NCBI GenBank assembly: GCA_021432635.1
Contig: MU270131.1
Span: forward strand, 1-64,000
Length of the DNA stretch: 64,000 nucleotides
Reading direction: 5' to 3'
From: Thozetella sp. PMI_491
Taxonomy: Eukaryota > Ascomycota > Sordariomycetes > Chaetosphaeriales > Chaetosphaeriaceae
Shown: positions 45,149 to 55,152 of the stretch, piece after piece
How the letters are laid out: the number at the start of each line of letters is the position of its first letter
Position numbering within the stretch: position 1 is the first letter of the stretch
Translations under genes and position numbers: made by a program
Notes under the pieces: model-generated
What the model was told of the DNA's origin: nothing
The model's database searches: none
Seen by the model: only the letters and a program-made list of their open reading frames with translations

Positions 45149-45514
45149 ATGCCGCCACCGCATCTTCACCCCAGGTCCCGATTGACCTCGTCCCTCTTCG
45201 CGACCACCGTCGTGGTGAGCTTTGTCGTGGTCGGCCTGCCGCACATACTCCCATGCCCCGCGCCGCGGGTCGCCTTCGCTGAAGGCGAAGCGCCGGACGG
45301 CACTCAGAGGCGCAGGAGAAGGAGGAAACCCGAGGGAGCCGAATCCGAAGAGGGAGTTGTTCGCATCGCAAGAAGGCCAGAGGACAAGCTAGCGCAGCCA
45401 ACAACAGGCTCCAAGAGAGAATGCCCCGTTCCTAAACCGGGCGGCCTGGTCGGCGAGCTACTCGGCTTCAACCGGACGGCCAGCCAAGACCCTCGATCCA
45501 GCTCGGGTAGGTGA
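45149..45514 (+). CDS. Small single-pass membrane protein of unknown function
   Basis: 121 residues from the ATG at 45149; a longer frame begins at 45008 but its first 47 codons look like leader. The N-terminus is basic (HPRSRLTSS) and followed by one hydrophobic segment, LFATTVVVSFVVVGLPHIL, then CPAPRVAFA. After that come an Arg block (QRRRRRRKP), an acidic stretch and the segment KRECPVPKPGGLVGELLGF. The last segment resembles a conserved end seen in small uncharacterised ascomycete proteins; I cannot name it. A basic leader plus a single helix is compatible with a mitochondrial inner membrane or ER protein. Two Cys-Pro pairs flank the soluble part. The single-exon structure and G/C-ending codons support coding. 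Confidence 0.55.
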   Translation: MPPPHLHPRSRLTSSLFATTVVVSFVVVGLPHILPCPAPRVAFAEGEAPDGTQRRRRRRKPEGAESEEGVVRIARRPEDKLAQPTTGSKRECPVPKPGGLVGELLGFNRTASQDPRSSSGR

Positions 45515-47673
45515 AGCGCCAAAGGACACACGGGATCGATGAATTGCAATGCTAGAGAGCTCGGAATCCCTGCATACATACGGCCGGCCTCTTCGCCTGA
45601 CGAGCGGCCATGGAAGGCGGTGATAGACCACCGCCGTGAACTTCCAACCACTCGACCAGAAAGACGCCGAACCGGCGTGGAGGGACCCCTACTTCCCGAA
45701 AGACTTGGAGGAAAGATACTTGGAAGAATGGCGGGGGCGCGCAAGCGTAATCCCACGCGACCGGATTTCCTAGACATGAATCGTACCATATGATACCCTC
45801 CAATTCAAGAATCCGCCTGGGTCCTCGCTCGTTTTGATCCTAGTCTAGTGATAATGCATGCATCTACCTCCGCACCTCGCCTCGAACAAACAAAGGTTGG
45901 CGCAGCTTAGCAAGGGGGAACCGCATGGCATTTTGCATGGGAGAATTCCCCTCAGATCGTCGGCGTCCAGATCGACGCTGTTGCGAAACCTCGCTGCCCA
46001 GGCTGTCGCACGTTCCATTTAGCCACCGCCATCATCCAGAAAGCGCGTGGTTCTGGAAGGGCTCGAGAATGTAGGTCCGTGGCGTGCGCTCCGCAAGCGT
46101 CCAGCAGTAACGAGGCGGGCGGTGCCCAAGTGCTGGCCGTTGGTTTCCCATGGTCCTGTTGTACCACGACGATTCGTGCATCGGAGATTTTCGACAGCGG
46201 TCAAGCCCGGCGGCACGACGGTGACGCCCGTGCTGATGCGCACCACAACGCCCGGGCAACTGGTTTTGACAGGTGCACCTCGCGCTCGGCCTGCCTGCTT
46301 GGTTGCATGTTGGTTTCCGGACGAGACGATCGCCTGCGCCTTGTTTCCTTTCAGCCATGGGTGATGCCTTTATAGCAGACTAATTACAGGATAGCGTTGC
46401 CTGGAGCGCACTGCGTCTGCGTACAGTAGCTGACATTAGGGACCATAGTTCAGCATGCTCTCGTCTCCCCGACAAGGCCGGTTCAACACGGCCAAGATGC
46501 CGCCTTCACTTGGCGCGCCGAGCCAAATGGCGCTGCTGCGATTCTAGTCGCCAGAGTCATCGCTCAAGAGTAGCCTGGGGCTGCCTCGCGGGTGGGCGTG
46601 CGCTGAGCATGGCTTGGCATTGAAGTCCTTGGTCGGTGTGGTCGATCCCGGCGCATCGGGCGTCGGAGGCAGCATCTCAGGTGTTGGGGGCTTGTTAGTG
46701 TCGCAGCGAGTGGCCCCTCGCTAATGTGCGCCGGCGCGTCCGTCCATGATAACACGCAGTATGGAGTATATGCACCTCCGCCTCTGCATGAAGCACATCG
46801 TCCTAGCGGCCATAAAAAAAACGGGAGATGTGGCTGGACGATCCAACGCCGTCCTCCCGGAGGTTTTTGGGCGTACCCCCTTGAGCCTGCCCGCCCAGGC
46901 GGGACTGAATAGGTCGACACCACAACGGCCGCATGTACAGCTGTTTCCGCTCTGGTCGGGTTCCAGGACGTGCGATCCGAGAAGATCAGGAGCGCATCAC
47001 CCCAGCCAAGTTTAGCAGATCAGTGCCTGCCCATCGCTCTACGGCCCTATTCTCACACCTTCCGTCCTCGCCATGCTCCTTGTACACAGCGTGAAGGTGG
47101 GCAGGTGCCTCGCATCCCTCACACTGGGAACAACTCTGAGGCTTCTACCGCGACGCCCGGCGTCCATCTCTCAGGTCCGGCTAAACTGGCATGGGCGGCA
47201 ACTGCACCGTCCGGATGCTGGATGTGCAAGCGCCCCAGCGCCACCACGCTCTGCGGGGTGGCTTTTTGACGGTGTACCGAACCTTAAAACCTTCTTTCCA
47301 TAGGTCTCGGCTCTTGGCGTTCTCCGTTTCATCGACGCTGGGCTGCCATCTCTTGACGGACTGGCATGGGGGATAGCCTTTGGCCCGCATGGCCGTGGTT
47401 GAGGTTTCTCTGGGTGGTTGGGCACATCCGAATATAACATGCTTGACTTTCCCCGTTCATCCGGCTGTGTCGCCTTCTGTATCGCTCTTGAAAAGTCTCC
47501 CGTCCTTTCGTCTTCTCTTCGGTTCGTTGATCGACTTCAAGAGGTATGAACAGACATCACTGGCGCCAACAGTCGATAGCACGAGGCTAACACACATGCA
47601 TCAGCTGTGCTCTCTTCTTGATAACAATTTAATTTAGACTCTATTTCCTAGCGACGACTTGAAGTCCGCCATC
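45515..47673. other. Intergenic, 2.2 kb, no gene seen
   Basis: Long upstream region of the secreted-protein gene. The ORFs are short and overlap on both strands. The 250 bp before the ATG are pyrimidine-rich, as in many fungal promoters. Confidence 0.5.
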
Positions 47674-48640
47674 ATGAAGACCTCCGCCATTCTTCTTCTC
47701 TCCGCTGGCCTGGTGTCGGCCGTTAACCTCGCCACTCCTGTTGTAGAGTCCGGATCTGCCGTGAACGTCAGCGGGTCGGCGGTTGGCGCGAGCGAGGGTA
47801 ATGTTCAGGTGGACGGCCAAGAAGTCAATCTCGACAATGTCAACAACTCGAACCTCGACCTTAGCAATCTCAACTTGGGCGGCTTCAACCTGGGCAGTGT
47901 CGACCTTAACAACCAGCAGGACCTCATCAACGCCATTCTCCAGATGCAGTCCGGCCTGTGCCTGAGCAACGTCTTCGACGTCAACAGCCTGAGCAACATG
48001 GGCGTCGGCAACGACCTGGCTCTCTTCTTGCAGCTGGCGGAGCTCATGCAGCTGCAGCAGCTAGGCTTCCTCAGCCTCGGCGGTATTCAGTCGTTGTTCA
48101 ACAGCGGGTTGGTTCTGGGCAACTTTGGCGGCAACTTCGGCAACATTGGTAACATTGGTAACATTGGTAACATTGGCAACTTTGGCGGCAACTTCAACTT
48201 TGGTACGTGAGCTATCTTGGAAGGGCGCGGCGCGCGCTGGATTATGGGGACCGCGTTGAACGGAACAAGACAAAGAGCTAACCGAGTCTCATTCAGGCGC
48301 TTTCAAGCGTGAGGTAGCCAAGGCGAAGGCGACCATGAAGCGCACCAAGCTGAGGCGGTCGTCTGTGACCCCTCGCCAGGCCAACTGCCAAGCCGCTGCT
48401 ATCGCTCCTGGAGCGTCGGCACCCCCTGCCGAGGCTGCGGGCGCGGGTGTGGTATCCGTGCCCGTCCCGGCTGCTACGACGGCCGCTGCTGCTGTGGCGA
48501 CGGCCGCTCCGGCCGTCGCCGCGCCGCCGGCCGCCGCCCCTGCCCCCGCTGAGGCTGCCCCTGCCCCTGCTGTGGCAGCCCCCCCGGCGCAGGCGACCAA
48601 CTCAGAGTCGAACGAGAACCTGTCCGACTTCACTCGCTAA
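47674..48640 (+). CDS. Secreted Asn/Gly/Leu-rich repeat protein with Kex2 sites
   Basis: Two exons: 47674-48202 and 48297-48640, with a 94-bp intron (GTACGT; branch GCTAAC); 290 residues. The start is MKTSAILLLSAGLVSA, a clear signal peptide; the frame extends five codons upstream, but only to a TTG. Residues ~30-90 are Asn/Val/Leu/Asp-rich (DNVNNSNLDLSNLNLGGFNL). A helical part follows with one Cys (QMQSGLCLSNVFDVNSL, LALFLQLAELMQLQQLGFLS). Then comes a glycine/asparagine tract with four 9-bp repeats encoding NIG units (residues 157-168). After the splice there are dibasic sites FKR (181), MKR (192) and LRR (197), likely Kex2 targets, then an Ala/Pro-rich tail of about 80 residues like a mucin or cell-wall linker. 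It is probably secreted and perhaps cleaved. No known domain; effector, cell-wall protein and aggregating peptide are all open. Confidence 0.75.
48142..48177 (+). repeat. 9-bp tandem repeat encoding NIG
   Basis: Four copies of AACATTGGT (the last ends in C), in frame inside the secreted-protein gene. Copy number could vary between strains without shifting the frame. Confidence 0.9.
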
Positions 48641-50062
48641 GGAGGGACTTGTCGGTGGTAGGATTAGGATGGAGGTTGATGGAAGCTCAGGGTTAAGCTT
48701 AGGAGGACCGTGCCCATCCCCACAACCGCTGGTCTGCCAAAAAAGACCCCTTTCCCCTTCCCCCTTGGCGCCGGGCCGGGGTGCAACGCGACATCGTGCC
48801 AGGCCGAGCAGAGGGGGCGGGGGTTCCTGACACACCGGCTCACGAAGGGGCGGGTTCGTCTCCCAGGAGACCCGGGTGCGGCAAGCGAAGATGCCGGCGG
48901 TTTTGCCGGAGCGAGACTAGGGTGGGATCCAAATGTCACGATTGTTTTGTCAGTCTTGCAAGCGAGGTAGGCGTGTTGCATGCGTGCTGTATGCTCACCA
49001 CTTACTTTTTGTGTATCTTCTCTCTATAATTTTTTTTCTCTCTTCTGCGGCTGTGCACCACCGAACTACGGTAGGCTCGGGCACGGTCGCCGGAAGATGG
49101 GTCTCTAGAGTTGGGACGGCCAGCGGCCAGCGGACTTAGGACGTCCCTGAATGCGACTGTACTGTACATAATTCTATATTTGGACAAGTCTTTGGGACGA
49201 AGCGGTGCAATGTCGTAACGGAGTGCATTCCCGGGCAGCTCTCTCAGTGACACCATCTCTGCCGTGCAACCCAATCTTGTTTCCAGGCGCTGGATGAATG
49301 GGAACGAGGCGTACGGAGCCTTGCAGTGCATGGCACACCAACAGAGATAGGACGGCGCATCGAATGCCGCGTGTGGCGGACTTCAGTCATGTCAAGGGGA
49401 CGCACCCAAAAAAAATCAGACCAAAACATTTTCTGGGTCCTGCTGCGGTTGCCATCTGCATCTGCCACCTGCGTCGGGCTCGCTGTGCTTGCCAAGGTCC
49501 GCGTGGGGCGCTGGGTACTGATGGCGACGTGACCGGGGCTCGATAGCGTGACGATAGTAGGTCCTCTTCCCCCTTGGCCGTTCCGGAAGCGACGAGTTCC
49601 CGACCACCGGCGCGAGGGCACATGGGCACATGCGCCGAGAACTCGGAGAGCGCGCGAGAGGAAAGAAGGTCAGCCGGGCGACAATGGCACCTAAGTTCTC
49701 TGCTGTCAAGGCCCTATGCCCTGAACGGGAGCCTGCCTCACATCTGCCATCTGATACAGTTTGGGATGGGGATCTCGCCCAAGAAGGAAAGTTGGGGTGG
49801 CGTGCATTGGCCCGCTAGGACAGCCGTTGGGGCGCCCAAGCTTCAGGTGTCAGACAGGGGCCGTGGGGGCCAATCACAGCGCTGGAAAGCCATGCGGGTG
49901 CACTGCCGAGACCAGGACCCCTGGCGACCCTTCCCCCCCTTTCTCCCGTCCCGGGTCCCGCAGCTTGAGCCTCCTCCTCGTTCTGTTCCTCCTGATGGCG
50001 GTGACATCAGTGACAGGTGCCGGATCAAGAGTTCCCAGGCGCTCAGTGGTCCGACGCAACGT

Positions 50063-50089
50063 CCCCCCCCCCCCCCCCCAAAAAAAAAA
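50063..50089. repeat. C17-A10 homopolymer pair
   Basis: Seventeen C followed directly by ten A. Non-coding. The exact length is likely to be unstable in the genome and in assemblies. Confidence 0.9.
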
Positions 50090-50546
50090 CGAGATGGTGG
50101 CTCCAATTTTCCAATTCGGGTACGCAGCGAGAGAGCTTGGGCCAGATCGGACGACAGGGGTCACAGAAACTGGTGACATCCAGATCATTCAGATCCAAAG
50201 GTGCTGTTGCCGAGGTTAAGGCATGTTTGAGATGGGAATGGACTGGCTGGACCGGATTGTGAGCTCTTGCCCCGGCTCAGTTCCCTTGTTTGAGCAGAGC
50301 TGCATCGTCCCGGAATTATTGGTCGCGAATGGCGAACCCCCCTCCTTCCCCCTCCTTCCCCCCTTCCCATACCGCACTGGGCCTGCTTTGTACTGGTGAC
50401 GGCGGCTCAGGAGCTGGCGCCAGGGCTGGTCCGAGCGTCAGCGCCTTGCGCCTTGTCCCTGCTCCGTGCCGCGTGCAGGTAATTTGGCCATTTGACCCCT
50501 CATCCATGGTGCGGTGTGTGGGTTGCGGTGGGTCCCCGTTTGGGTA

Positions 50547-50598
50547 CGCGAAAATCGTACGAAATCGCGTTCCTTCGCAGAACGACACGTTTTTCGCG
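50547..50598. promoter_or_regulatory. Cluster of MCB/SCB-like boxes upstream of mbp1
   Basis: Three CGCG cores lie within 52 bp: CGCGAAAA at 50547-50554, ATCGCGTT around 50566-50569, and TTTCGCG (inverse of CGCGAAA) at 50592-50598. CGCGAAA and ACGCG are cores read by SBF and MBF in yeasts. The cluster is about 570-620 bp upstream of the mbp1 ATG. Functional meaning is inferred. Confidence 0.45.
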
Positions 50599-50948
50599 TT
50601 TTCACTTTCAATCCCTGGCGTGCACGCTTTAATTGTCATTCCGAAAAAGGGAAGCCAGTAACCAAATCTCCTATCACGGGCCACCCAAGCCGACTTCCAT
50701 TCGAGTGCCGTTCTCCTCGCTACGATTTTTACCAGGCGCCTCTCCGGGATGCAGTGATCAGAACCGAAAAAAAAACGCTGGCCGCGAGTTGAGCAACAAT
50801 CTGCCCGTATTCATTAAGGTACAGTAACTGTACGCCAATCCGTGGTCGGGGTTCCACGGTCCCCCTTCGCACGCTCCCCGGGCCACTTGCACACCGGCGC
50901 GACTCTGCAACGTAGGGCCACTTTCTCCCCACGAATCTCGGACTGCAC

Positions 50949-50996
50949 CATTCGAGCCAGCATTCGAGCCAGCATTCGAGCCAGCATTCGAGCCAG
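50949..50996 (+). repeat. 12-bp tandem repeat, four copies
   Basis: CATTCGAGCCAG repeated four times without change, about 170 bp upstream of the mbp1 ATG, in its promoter or 5' leader. Confidence 0.9.
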
Positions 50997-51162
50997 CAAC
51001 CTTTTTGTCGCCCCCTGGTCGCCTTGGTCGCCCTCACCACCGAGTGCTCCCTTTTGCGCGAGACACTCTAATCGAGGCCGACCCCATTGCCTTTGACTCC
51101 CGTCGCCTTTTTGATCCCTTCCCGCGACCAGCATTGTCCTCGGCTTTTCGCAGGCGCGGCTG

Positions 51163-53900
51163 ATGGCCTTGACAATCGTCACCACCTCAACCACCGATAC
51201 CACCCTGACCCACGGCGCTTCGCTCGCCAAAGGCGCCACGCACTCTCTCCAAATCGCACCGCCACTGACCCAACCCGCCGTCAGCTTCCACCTACCGCCC
51301 TCTTCGCAAGATCCTGCGTCGGACCCGGCTGCCATGCAGCCGCCGCAAGTCATTCCGTCGTCGCAGCAGTCGCAGCCGTCTTCGCAGCAGTCCTTCATGA
51401 GCCAGCCGTCTTCGCAGCCCTCCATGTTCCGTCAATACTCGGACGCAGGGCCGAGGTTAAACGACAATACCCTTCCCATCTACACTGTGAGCTACCCTTC
51501 ACATCCCTTGTCTCGCTATTTTGCTACTCTCTTCGTTACTGACTCGGTGGCCTCTAGGCGACGTATTCGGGCGTCAATGTCTACGAAATGGAGGTAAACA
51601 ACGTCGCCGTCATGCGCCGCCAGACAGACAATTACTTGAACGCGACCCAGATCCTCAAGGTCGCCGGCGTCGAGAAGGGCCGTCGCACCAAGATTCTTGA
51701 GAAGGAGATACAAACAGGGGAGCACGAGAAGGTCCAGGGCGGATACGGCCGATACCAAGGCACCTGGATCCCCTATGAGCGAGGCCTGGAGGTGTGCCGC
51801 CAGTATGGCGTCGAGGAGATTCTGCACAAAGTCCTCAACCACAACATACATCAAGACGGCAACACGGCCGGCGACATCGACACCCCGACCAAGGAACAGG
51901 CCATGGCCGCGCAGCGGAAGCGCATGTACAGCGCCAACAACTCGGACAATCGCACCAACGGCGCCGCTGGCACCTTTTTCAAGAACATCTCGGCCACCGC
52001 TTCCCACGCCGTGGCTGCTATCAGCAAGGCGCGCTTCGACTCGCCCGGGCCCAGGAATCGCAACGGAAACGGGCTCGCCCGGCAGCCCAGCTTCAACCGC
52101 CAGTCGACGTCGATGCAGAGCGCGGACGAGTTCATCAGCAACTCGCAGCAGAGCTTCGTGTCTGACTACGGCCAGGCTGCGGATTCGGCGTATTCCACAC
52201 AGAACGGACACAACGGCGACAGCCTGGATCCCCCACGGAAGCGGCAGAAGGTGGCGGTGACTCCGGCTGACAGCTTTGGCTACGGGGATTCCATGGGCAT
52301 GTATGGCACGGCTTTCCCTGGCTCGCCGACCGAGCCGAACGACTCCTTTGTCTACCCGTCAGCTGGAATCCAGGCGGAGTCTGGTGATGACTACGGTGCA
52401 CTGCGTCCCCTTCCTTACGAGTTGTCTCCGGACGCAGAGAACAAGAGGAGCATGCTCATGGGCCTATTCCACGATGGTGTCGAGAATGACCGGTCCAAGC
52501 ACGACATGCTTAAGGCCCTCACGCCCCTCGAGCTAGACATGCCCGTGGATGCCCAGAGCCATACAGCTCTGCACTGGGCTGCGACGCTATCGAGGATGAG
52601 CTTGCTACGTGCTCTCATCTCCGCTGGTGCTAATCCCTTCCGCGTGAACGCATCTGGGGAGACGGCGCTCATGCGCGCCTGCATCGTCACCAACTCGATG
52701 GACTTTAACTCATTCCCCGAGCTCCTTGACGTACTAGGCGGGACCATCGACATCCGGGACGACAAGGGGCGCACTGTGCTGCATCACATCGCAGTGACCA
52801 GCGCCGTCAAGGGCCGCAACATTGCGAGCAGATACTACCTTGAGAGCCTGCTCGAGTGGGTGGTGCGGCAAGGAAGTGCCCCCAGCAGTCAGAACATCCC
52901 AAGCTCGAGCAACAGCGGCCCCGCGGGCAACCCAGTCAAGATGGGCATCGGCCGGTTCATGAGCGAGATTGTAAATGCGCAGGACCATAGCGGCGACACG
53001 GCCCTCAACATCGCGGCCCGGATCGGCAACCGTAGCATTATCTCGCAGCTCCTCGAAGTGGGTGCTGACCCGAACATTGCGAACCGTGCTGGCTTGCGCC
53101 CTCTTGACTTTGGTATCGGCACAGAGAGCACCGAAGAGCGGGTTAACGGCGATGCGGTGGGCCAGAGCAAGGACGCTGCACCTGGCTCCAGCCAGAAGAC
53201 AAGGGAGAGCAGCGATGAAGTTGTAAATTGTAAGTTCCTGCCGGTCTTTCTTTGCTTCTCGCTACAACGTGTCTAATATCGCATTCTAGCCATCACCCAT
53301 CTTTTGAGTGAAACGTCCACCCTCTTCCAGTCCGAGCTCAAGACGAAACAGGCGGCGCTTGACTCGCTGCATACTGCTCTCCGCACCACATCGTCGCAGC
53401 TCGGGGATAGCCGTCGGGAGTTCGAGGCACTGCAGGAGCGGCTAAAGGCCCAGCAGCTCGCGCGGCAAAAGGTCCATAATCTGACCCGGGCATTCGAGGA
53501 AGAGGATTTCCGCCTCCGGCACTCGCAGCCTCCGAACGACATGGTCGACCCCACTGATGCGGGGGCGTGGGAGACGGATCTCGCAACATCCATGGACACC
53601 GGCGCTGCGGGTGCTGACCTCTCCAACGGAGTACCACCAGCTGCCGTTCTTCGATCACGGATCAGCGCCCTCCGCAACCGTTCTAACGACATGCGCCGTG
53701 CGGTATCGGAGCTGAAGGCGAAGAGCAAGGATGTTGAGCTCAAGTACCGGCATCTCGTCTCCCTATGTACGCGGTGCCCGGAGAACGATGTGGACGCTCT
53801 CCTTGACGGCCTTACGAGGGCCGTGGAGTCAGAGCGCGGAGACCTCGAAATCGGCCGCGTGAGGCGCTTCCTGGGAGGTGTGGAGGGTGTTGTACATTGA
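51163..53900 (+). CDS. mbp1: APSES transcription factor Mbp1 (MBF/SBF-type, KilA-N plus ankyrins)
   Basis: Three exons: 51163-51486, 51558-53229 and 53290-53900; introns of 71 and 60 bp; 868 residues from the first ATG. A second in-frame ATG (51334) would start at MQPPQVIPSS and give 811 residues; which is used is unclear. The KilA-N/APSES DNA-binding domain begins at the first splice (ATYSGVNVYEMEV) and includes RRQTDNYLNATQILKVAG and GRYQGTWIPYERGLEVC. A Gln/Ser-rich linker with a basic PPRKRQKV signal follows. Ankyrin repeats are seen at HTALHWAATLSRMSLLRALI, ETALMRAC, GRTVLHHIAV and DTALNIAARIGN. A coiled-coil C-terminus (SELKTKQAALDSLHTALRTT) serves for partner binding. Known role: with a Swi6-type partner it drives G1/S genes in the nucleus. 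CGCG boxes upstream suggest autoregulation. Confidence 0.93.
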
Positions 53901-55152
53901 TCGACTATACGGGCCATTCTGAGCTGTGGAGAGCTCGTGTTTTGTTTATCACTTGGCACTGGCGGCGTTATAGGCTGGCTATTCTGTCGGGCTCTTTTTT
54001 TCCATCTCCGGAACACCCCCGGTCTGCAATAGACCGTGGAGGGGTATGTGTTGATATCCGAGGTGAGGCACGGAGAGGGCGCATTGGTGGTATTGGTCTC
54101 GGGGACGGCTCCATACATGCATCTTGGGCTTTGTTATTCCCGCTCGAAACGATACGTTCGATATATGAAAGTTCTTTTTGCCTCGCAATCATAAAGTTCT
54201 GTAATAGTGAGCAATCTCTCGACCTACGCGAACCTCTGTTGCCACTCCCGTGAGAGGTATACTCAGTAACAGGCAAAATCTGTGCCTTCACTGCCTTTCC
54301 TCAATGCGGCATAGCCGTGAGCTACGTTGTCGCGGCTGGAAGATATAATGGGAAATATGTTTCGTAACTAGACGAGTACATAGGCTTGTTTCATGCTTTT
54401 GGTTTGGGAAATAGGGTCGGCATTCTACGTCGTTATATAGCATGATTATGATCATCCTTTCCCACAAACCCGGGTAGGTGCGTCGCTTTCTGCCGCTTAG
54501 CAAGACCGGCGCCGCCGAGATGGCTGTATTTCCCGGGCGGATACTTGAATAAAGAGCGGAGGCCAGTATATGTGGTCGATAATATGGCATCCATACAGCC
54601 CTCTTCTATAAAGTGTTTCTCCTTTCGATTGTGCTGAGTTTCTATCTCCAATAACCAGTTGTATCTCGCTATGAAATGCAGTGATATTAGAGCTTATTCT
54701 AACATAGTGTATAAGAAGTGCTGGAACCTTTCCAAATTTATATCCAAACGACGTAATTTGATTTACCTCGTCTGCTAAAGAAAACAATAGAGGGTTTTCT
54801 TTTACGTTAAATTTCAATAGAGATATTAGCACAAACCCTTGATTAACATTCTAGATCCTCCTTTTAAGATCAGTATCAACATCTCGTATTAAAAACTAGG
54901 TGACTTGCCAGATCTTCAACTTAATAGATACTATCCTAGCTACTATCAGATAATCCGCAACTTCTAAGTGCTAGGTACTTTCGTAGCAGAAATATCCCGT
55001 GGAATTGACCAGCATGTTTAGATCACTGACCTACTTTTATTGGCCAATTAGACTGATACTCTGCGGAGGCAATTTAGTTTCGCTACTGATTAAACCCAGT
55101 GCCTAAGGATTTTTAAACCCTTCTTAAAAAGCCTCGTAGCTCTGCATCGGGC
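53901..55152. other. AT-rich convergent intergenic region, RIP-like
   Basis: 3' flanks of mbp1 (+) and the M16 peptidase (-). From about 54280 to 55140 the sequence turns AT-rich with many TA steps and no long real ORF, unlike the DNA on both sides. This resembles repeat sequence mutated by RIP; no element could be identified. Confidence 0.5.

Larger units (their letters stand above)
48641..51162. other. Intergenic, 2.5 kb, promoter of mbp1
   Basis: No coding feature is supported. It includes the C17/A10 run at 50063-50089, a cluster of CGCG boxes at 50547-50598 and a 12-bp tandem repeat at 50949-50996. Confidence 0.5.
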
